From assembly GCA_964632005.1 (NCBI GenBank), contig CAZWAP010000062.1:1-12359 (forward strand): a stretch of DNA of 12,359 bases, read 5' to 3'. The DNA is from CAZWAP01 sp964632005 (lineage in GTDB: Bacteria; Planctomycetota; Phycisphaerae; Sedimentisphaerales; Anaerobacaceae). Position 1 is the stretch's first letter. The number at the start of each line of letters is the position of its first letter. This document shows positions 7,606-12,359 of the stretch, piece by piece. The notes below the pieces were generated by a model that was given only the letters and a program-made list of their open reading frames with translations, was not told the origin of the DNA and searched no databases. The translations under genes were made by a program, and so were the position numbers.

Positions 7606-8994
7606 ATGTTCCCCCCGCAAACATACATTGCCAGGAGAAAACGCCTGCGGTCGGACCTCGATACCGGATTGGTCCTGTTTCTCGGCAACGATGAGAGCCC
7701 GATGAATTACCCTGACAATCCCTACCCGTTCCGGCAGGATAGTTGCTTTCTCTATTTTTTCGGGCTGGATTCTCCCGGGCTGGCCGCCATAATCGACATT
7801 GATGAGCAAACCGAATGTGTCTTCGGCGATGACCCTCCGGCCGACCAGATCATCTGGGCCGGGCCGCAACCAGCCCTGCAGCAAAGCTGCGAAAAAGCCG
7901 GAGTCGCGCAGGCCCGGCCGGCACGTGAGCTTGCCGATGTCCTCAAGACGGCCATCAAGAACGATAGGCCTATCCATTTCCTCCCCCAGTACCGGCCAGA
8001 GAACATCATCAAGCTCCAGAAGCTGCTCGCGATCCCCGCTGACCAGATCGCACAGCGGGTCTCGGTAAGGCTCATTAAGGCGGTCGTCGCCCAGAGATCC
8101 ATAAAGAGCCCCGAAGAAATCGAACAGATCGAGCACGCCGTCGAGATTGCCTACCAGATGCAGATCACCGCAATGAAAACGGCAAGACCCGGACTTTACG
8201 AGCGGGAGGTCGTCGCCGCGCTGGAGGCCGTCGCCCGCAGCCGAGGCGCGAGACTTTCCTTCCCAACCATCTTTTCGGTCCGCGGCGAAATCCTCCACAA
8301 TCACTACCACGGCAACATTATGAAAGCCGGCGACATCGCCGTCAATGACTCCGGCGCAGAAACTCCCCTCGGCTACGCCTCCGATATCACCCGCACCATA
8401 CCTATCGGCGGCAAGTTCTCTCAGAGGCAAAAAGATATCTACTCGGTCGTTCTTGAGGCCCAGAAGCAAGCCATCGAAGCCGTCGGTCCGGGCGTTGAAT
8501 TCAGGGACATCCACCGCCTGGCCTCGAAGGTTCTGCTCTCAGGCCTCAAAGAGCTTGGCCTGGTGACCGGCGACCCCGACGAAGCCGTCGAGGCGGGCGC
8601 CCACACGCTTTTCTTCCAGTGCGGCCTCGGACATATGGTTGGCCTCGACGTCCACGATATGGAAGCACTCGGCGAAGACTATGTCGGCTATACCGAGCAA
8701 ATCAAGCGCAGCTCGGAGTTCGGCTGGCGCTACCTAAGGCTTGCAAAGGCCCTCGAACCGGGATTTGTCATAACCGTCGAACCCGGCATCTACTTTATCG
8801 GCGAACTGATAGACCGGTGGAAGGCCGAGAACAAGTGCGCCGAGTTCATAAACTACAGCGCCGTCGAAAATTACCGCCGCTTCGGCGGCGTCAGGATAGA
8901 AGACGACATCCTCGTTACCGAATCAGGTTACCGGGTACTGGGCAAGCCGATCCCCAAAACCATCGAAGAGGTAGAGCAAGCCTCGTCGGCCTGA
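7606..8994 (+). CDS. pepP: Xaa-Pro aminopeptidase (M24B, PepP-like)
   Basis: This 462-residue protein should release the N-terminal residue from peptides with proline in second position, probably in the cytoplasm since no signal peptide is seen. The N-terminal aminopeptidase-P domain (about 1-130) begins with YIARRKRLRSDL and contains NYPDNPYPFRQDSCFLYFFG. The C-terminal pita-bread domain keeps all five dinuclear metal ligands: D248 (NDSGAE), D260 (ASDITRT), H343 (GHMVGLDVHD), E392 (VEPGIYF) and E432 (GGVRIEDD). The accessory histidines H231 (ILHNHYHGN) and H350 (VHD) are also present. Length and layout match Escherichia coli PepP-type enzymes (about 440 residues). Prolidase (Xaa-Pro dipeptidase) activity is an alternative within the same family. 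It directly follows the symporter gene, so it may process the imported peptides. Confidence 0.95.
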   Translation: MFPPQTYIARRKRLRSDLDTGLVLFLGNDESPMNYPDNPYPFRQDSCFLYFFGLDSPGLAAIIDIDEQTECVFGDDPPADQIIWAGPQPALQQSCEKAGVAQARPARELADVLKTAIKNDRPIHFLPQYRPENIIKLQKLLAIPADQIAQRVSVRLIKAVVAQRSIKSPEEIEQIEHAVEIAYQMQITAMKTARPGLYEREVVAALEAVARSRGARLSFPTIFSVRGEILHNHYHGNIMKAGDIAVNDSGAETPLGYASDITRTIPIGGKFSQRQKDIYSVVLEAQKQAIEAVGPGVEFRDIHRLASKVLLSGLKELGLVTGDPDEAVEAGAHTLFFQCGLGHMVGLDVHDMEALGEDYVGYTEQIKRSSEFGWRYLRLAKALEPGFVITVEPGIYFIGELIDRWKAENKCAEFINYSAVENYRRFGGVRIEDDILVTESGYRVLGKPIPKTIEEVEQASSA

Positions 8995-9018
8995 TCGACA
9001 GGGGACCGCCGTAGTTTG

Positions 9019-9025
9019 AAAGGAA
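9019..9025 (+). promoter_or_regulatory. ribosome binding site fixing the GH92 start
   Basis: AAAGGAA lies 8-9 nt before the ATG at 9034. This start gives a normal signal peptide with a short charged N-region (MELTKPK). It is preferred over the in-frame TTG at 9016, which has no ribosome binding site and would overlap this one. Confidence 0.6.
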
Positions 9026-9033
9026 CAATCGAA

Positions 9034-12000
9034 ATGGAGCTGACCAAGCCGAAATGTGTCGCCCTGGCCGTATTGTCGATCGCCCTGCACTGCGGCCCGG
9101 GCCGTGCAGCCAATTACCTCTGGCAAATCGGAGAACCAGACAACGATACGAGCGAATTCGCCCTTGCACCGGCTGGCTACAAGAACTACTCAAGAGACGG
9201 ATTTTTCATCGTCGGTCAATCCGATCCCGCCAAGGACTGGCCCTACGTCCATCCCGCCCAGGCCGATGTCTGGGCAGGTGGCACCGGACACACCTTCACA
9301 ATCCTCTTCAACATCCAGTCCACCGTCCGCTCCGGCAGATGCAAACTGCTCTTCGACCTGGTCGATACCCATTCGAGCAATCCGCCCGAACTGCAGATCG
9401 AGTTGAATGGGCACGTTGCCAGGCACCAACCCGCCCCCGGAGCCTCGGACGCATCCATCACCGGCAGCCCGTCGGCCGGGAAAGAATATAAGTTCGAAGT
9501 CGAATTTCCCGCCAGCCGACTTAAATTAGGCCTAAACCGGGTCACCATCACCACCCGCACCGGAAGCTGGATACTCTACGACTGTCTCGCCTTCCAGGCA
9601 CCGCCCTACGTCAGGCTGGGTCGAGCGCGCGGCGTGCTCATACGCAATGTCCGCGTCGACCCCTGGCTCACCAAGCAGGCCGGGGAAGTCTGCCAGCTGG
9701 TCTGGGTCGACCTGACCCAGGTCGGCCGGTTCGGCGACCTGAGACTCCACGTAACCGGTGCCGCCCCAAAACCCCTGCAATTGGAACCAGGTGACCACAC
9801 CATCGAAGTGGCACTGCCACCGGCCACGACGACCGGCATCGTCACCGTCAAACTCAAGAGCCATAATAGGATTCTCGCCACTGCCCGCGTGCGCCGTGGC
9901 CCGACCCAGCTGCGAAGCCCCGCGGACTGGGTTGACCCGCTGCTGGGGACCTCGTCATCGAGATGGATGCTCTATCCCGGCCCGTCTATGCCCTTCGGAA
10001 TGGTAAAGCTCAGCCCCGACAACCAGCGCCGCCAGTGGAAGGCTGGCTACGAATACCTCATCAACAACATCGCCGGCTTCAGCCATCTCCACTCGTGGAC
10101 GATGGGCGGCCTGCTTACAATGCCCACCACCGGCCCGGTCAAAACAAAACCGGGCCCCGAATCAAACCCCGATGAAGGCTACCGCTCCAGGTTCACCCAC
10201 GACAAGGAACACGCCTCGCCAGGCTACTACTCCGTTTTCCTCGACGACTACGGCATCGGCGTCGAACTGACGGCAACCACCCGCGCAGGATTCCAGCGAT
10301 ACACCTTCCCAAAAGCCGACCAGGCCCATATCCTTTTCGACCTGGAAACGCCGACCGAGTACGGCTATACCGTCCTCGACGCCAAGATCACGAAGGTCTC
10401 TGACACCGAGATCGAGGGCTACTCGAAACAGCGTTCCGGCCGATACGCCTCCTGGAACGAGTTTACCCTCTACTTCGTCGCAAAGCTCAGCAAGCCCTTC
10501 AAGTCATTCGGTGGCTGGGTCGGCGACAGGATCTACCACAACGTCAATACCATCGCCGGAAAAGGCGACGTGGGAGCCTTTCTGAACTACTCCACCGAGC
10601 GGGGCGAGGTCATCAAGTTAAAAACCGGGATATCCTTCGTCAGTATCGACCAGGCCCGCCTCAACCTGGAAACCGAAATGGCACCGTTCGGTTGGGATTT
10701 CTACGCCTGCAGGGTCCACGCCCGCAACACCTGGAACAAGTTGCTTGGACTGATCGAAGTCGAGGGCGGCACCCACCAGCAAAAAACGAAGTTCTACACC
10801 AACCTCTACCGTTCCTACTGCGCACGCACAATCCTCAGCGACGTTAACGGAAAATACGTCGATATGTATGAAAGAGTCCAGCAGCTCACGGACCCCAACT
10901 GCCCAGTTTACGGCTGCGACGCGTTCTGGAATACCTTCTGGAACCTCAACCAGCTCTGGACCCTGGTGACGCCTGAGATCGCCAATAAGTGGGTCAAATC
11001 ACTCCTGGAAATCTACAACAAGGGCGGCTGGCTCCCGAAAGGCCCGGCGGGCCTCGAATACTCCAGCATAATGGTTGCTTCCCACGAGATCGCCCTTATC
11101 GTGAGCGCCTACCAGAAAGGGATCCGAAATTACGACGTTGAAAAGGCCTACGAGGCAATCAAGCACGTGCAGACCACGCCCGGGCGACCGCACGAAGCCG
11201 GCGGACACGTCGGCAATAAACAGCTCAAACCGTATATGGAGCTCGGCTACGTGCCGGTCGAAAAAGGACCCGTCTCGAACACCCTGGAATACGCCTACGA
11301 CGACTGGTGTGTCGCGCAAATGGCCAAAGCCCTCGGCAAAGATGAAGACTACGAGTACTTCATCAAGCGCGCCGCGAACTACAGGAACGTATTCGACCCC
11401 AACGTCGGCTACGTCCGCCGGAAACACCAGGACGGTTCCTGGGTCAAGGACTTCTCTCCGTACTCTGGGCGGGGCTTCGTCGAAGGCAATGCCTGGCAGT
11501 ATACCTGGTTTGTCCCACACGATGTAAAAGGCCTTATAAAACTGCTCGGCCGCCAGGAGTTCAACAGAAGACTGCAAGAAGGCTTCGAGAAGTCCGCGAA
11601 GAGCAACTTCAACGCCGCTGGCGACCGGTTTGCCGAATATCCTATAAACCACGGCAACCAGCCCAATATGCAGGCCGCTTATCTGTTCAACTTCTCCGGT
11701 GCACCGTACCTGACCCAGAAGTGGGCCAGGCAGATCATGGCGCGCTACTACGGGACCGGACCGGTCGATGGCTACCCCGGCGATGAGGATCAGGGCCAGA
11801 TGGGCGCATGGTACGTGATGAGCGCGATGGGCCTGTTTGAGATGGACGGCGGCTGCGCTGTCGAACCTACCTACGAAATCGGCTCGCCCATCTTCGACAG
11901 GGTCGTCATCCACCTCGACCAGAGATACTACAAGGGCAAGACGTTTGTCATCGAAGCCAGGAACAACTCACCCCAGAATATCTACATCCAGTCAGCCATC

Positions 12001-12144
12001 CTGGATGGCCGGCCCCTTGAAAAACCCTGGTTCTACCACCACCAGCTCGTTGATGGTGGCACGCTGGTACTCGAGATGGGACCCCAACCAAACAAGAATT
12101 GGGGCACCGCCCCCGATGCCGCACCACCGTCAATGACGAAGTAA
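9034..12144 (+). CDS. secreted GH92 family glycosidase (alpha-mannosidase type) with N-terminal carbohydrate-binding-like domain
   Basis: This 1036-residue protein is an exported member of glycoside hydrolase family 92, whose known members are calcium-dependent exo-alpha-mannosidases acting on N-glycans, yeast mannan or mannose phosphodiesters. A signal peptide ends near GRA (23-25). Residues about 27-188 resemble the C-terminal beta-sandwich domain of PL4 rhamnogalacturonan lyases (LWQIGEPDND near the start, GSWILYDCLAF near the end). A second beta-sandwich-like stretch covers about 190-290. The GH92 catalytic region follows, from WVDPLLG (299-305), through FGMVKLSPDNQ, GFSHLHSWTMGG and LEYAYDDW. 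The probable catalytic acid is E817 (VEGNAWQ) and the probable bases are D917/D919 (GYPGDEDQGQM), by recall of Bacteroides BT3990 (E533, D642, D644). Two usually conserved motifs differ: HGNQPNMQ (873-880) replaces HGNEPSHH, and MVASHEIALIVSAY stands where a GDHA-type motif is usual. Linkage specificity may therefore be unusual. The gene starts 39 nt after the Xaa-Pro aminopeptidase gene and is probably the last of the operon. Confidence 0.94.
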   Translation: MELTKPKCVALAVLSIALHCGPGRAANYLWQIGEPDNDTSEFALAPAGYKNYSRDGFFIVGQSDPAKDWPYVHPAQADVWAGGTGHTFTILFNIQSTVRSGRCKLLFDLVDTHSSNPPELQIELNGHVARHQPAPGASDASITGSPSAGKEYKFEVEFPASRLKLGLNRVTITTRTGSWILYDCLAFQAPPYVRLGRARGVLIRNVRVDPWLTKQAGEVCQLVWVDLTQVGRFGDLRLHVTGAAPKPLQLEPGDHTIEVALPPATTTGIVTVKLKSHNRILATARVRRGPTQLRSPADWVDPLLGTSSSRWMLYPGPSMPFGMVKLSPDNQRRQWKAGYEYLINNIAGFSHLHSWTMGGLLTMPTTGPVKTKPGPESNPDEGYRSRFTHDKEHASPGYYSVFLDDYGIGVELTATTRAGFQRYTFPKADQAHILFDLETPTEYGYTVLDAKITKVSDTEIEGYSKQRSGRYASWNEFTLYFVAKLSKPFKSFGGWVGDRIYHNVNTIAGKGDVGAFLNYSTERGEVIKLKTGISFVSIDQARLNLETEMAPFGWDFYACRVHARNTWNKLLGLIEVEGGTHQQKTKFYTNLYRSYCARTILSDVNGKYVDMYERVQQLTDPNCPVYGCDAFWNTFWNLNQLWTLVTPEIANKWVKSLLEIYNKGGWLPKGPAGLEYSSIMVASHEIALIVSAYQKGIRNYDVEKAYEAIKHVQTTPGRPHEAGGHVGNKQLKPYMELGYVPVEKGPVSNTLEYAYDDWCVAQMAKALGKDEDYEYFIKRAANYRNVFDPNVGYVRRKHQDGSWVKDFSPYSGRGFVEGNAWQYTWFVPHDVKGLIKLLGRQEFNRRLQEGFEKSAKSNFNAAGDRFAEYPINHGNQPNMQAAYLFNFSGAPYLTQKWARQIMARYYGTGPVDGYPGDEDQGQMGAWYVMSAMGLFEMDGGCAVEPTYEIGSPIFDRVVIHLDQRYYKGKTFVIEARNNSPQNIYIQSAILDGRPLEKPWFYHHQLVDGGTLVLEMGPQPNKNWGTAPDAAPPSMTK

Positions 12145-12236
12145 TCCTGTGGACCGGCCCTCGTGGCTCTCCTCGTCCCCGTGTGCGTGCTGTTTTTCAA
12201 TCTCCGCGGGCACCCAAGTTGTGTGGTTTGATTGAT

Positions 12237-12289
12237 AAAAAAATGGCCTCTTTGCCGATGTGAACCAAAAACACTCGACAAGGAGGCCA
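12237..12289 (-). terminator. probable intrinsic terminator for leftward transcription
   Basis: Bases 12244-12258 and 12275-12289 form an imperfect 15-bp inverted repeat. On the minus strand, 13 positions are Watson-Crick, one is a G-U wobble and one is a mismatch. A further TGT/ACA pairing inside shortens the loop to about 9-10 nt. On the minus strand the stem is followed at once by seven T residues (A-tract 12237-12243 on +). No T-tract follows on the + strand. It would end a minus-strand transcript entering from beyond the right edge, convergent with the GH92 operon. No gene belonging to it can be identified within the window. Confidence 0.5.
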
Positions 12290-12359
12290 AAAACCATATT
12301 CCATCGGTCGCCGGCAGCCTGAAACTTGAGAGAAGATGTCCTCATTGCCACCGATCCGC

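Noticed and set aside
9016..9033. TTG start for the GH92 gene
   Set aside because: It has no ribosome binding site and would overlap the AAAGGAA that serves the ATG at 9034. The shorter form has a normal signal peptide.
10999..11913. Long antisense open frame inside the GH92 gene
   Set aside because: It mirrors the codon bias of the + strand gene, has no recognisable motif, and the + strand protein has clear family motifs throughout. Similar antisense frames at 616-1239, 2987-3625, 4167-4856 and 7567-8514 were dismissed for the same reason.
1..12359. tRNA, rRNA, CRISPR array, microcompartment shell genes or complete insertion sequence
   Set aside because: No cloverleaf-like sequence, regular repeat-spacer pattern, shell-protein-like frame or complete transposase was seen in the intergenic regions or coding frames.

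Overview
The window reads as part of a GC-rich (high 50s % by eye) genome of an anaerobic or facultatively anaerobic polymer-degrading bacterium. An oxygen-sensitive glycyl-radical enzyme with its activase sits next to exported hydrolases and a sodium symporter. The mix (glycyl-radical enzyme, lipoprotein peptidase, GH92 with a rhamnogalacturonan-lyase-like domain, SSS symporter with an inserted beta domain) suggests Planctomycetota, possibly a Phycisphaerae-type lineage. That assignment is inference only. All six confident genes are on the + strand.

Region 1 (1-288) is a leader with no confident gene. It holds a possible ORF tail at the left edge, a weak sigma70-like promoter and two mutually exclusive hairpins. 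Region 2 (289-3637) is a two-gene operon with a 4-nt gap: a glycyl-radical activating enzyme and a glycyl-radical enzyme that resembles trans-4-hydroxyproline dehydratase (HypD) along its whole length. The normally invariant catalytic Glu of the eliminase CxE motif is Thr here, so the reaction cannot be assumed.

Region 3 (3638-3893) is intergenic and carries the best promoter in the window (TTGACG-17-TATATT). It drives a probable four-gene operon (3894-12144): a lipoprotein zinc peptidase of the M2/M3 type, an SSS sodium symporter with about 150 extra extracytoplasmic residues, a Xaa-Pro aminopeptidase (M24), and a secreted GH92 alpha-mannosidase-family enzyme with an N-terminal carbohydrate-binding-like domain. 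Region 4 (12145-12359) holds an imperfect inverted repeat that looks like an intrinsic terminator for leftward transcription, plus an unresolved open frame running off the edge.

A coherent but unproven reading is a glycopeptide-utilisation locus. GH92 would trim mannosyl groups outside the cytoplasm, the lipoprotein peptidase would cut peptides, the symporter would import small products, the Xaa-Pro aminopeptidase would open proline-containing peptides, and the HypD-like enzyme would act on a proline-like or related product. The most novel points are the Glu-to-Thr active site, the domain inserted in the symporter, and the altered motifs of the GH92. The window is also strongly depleted in the palindrome CATG (10 occurrences by manual scan).
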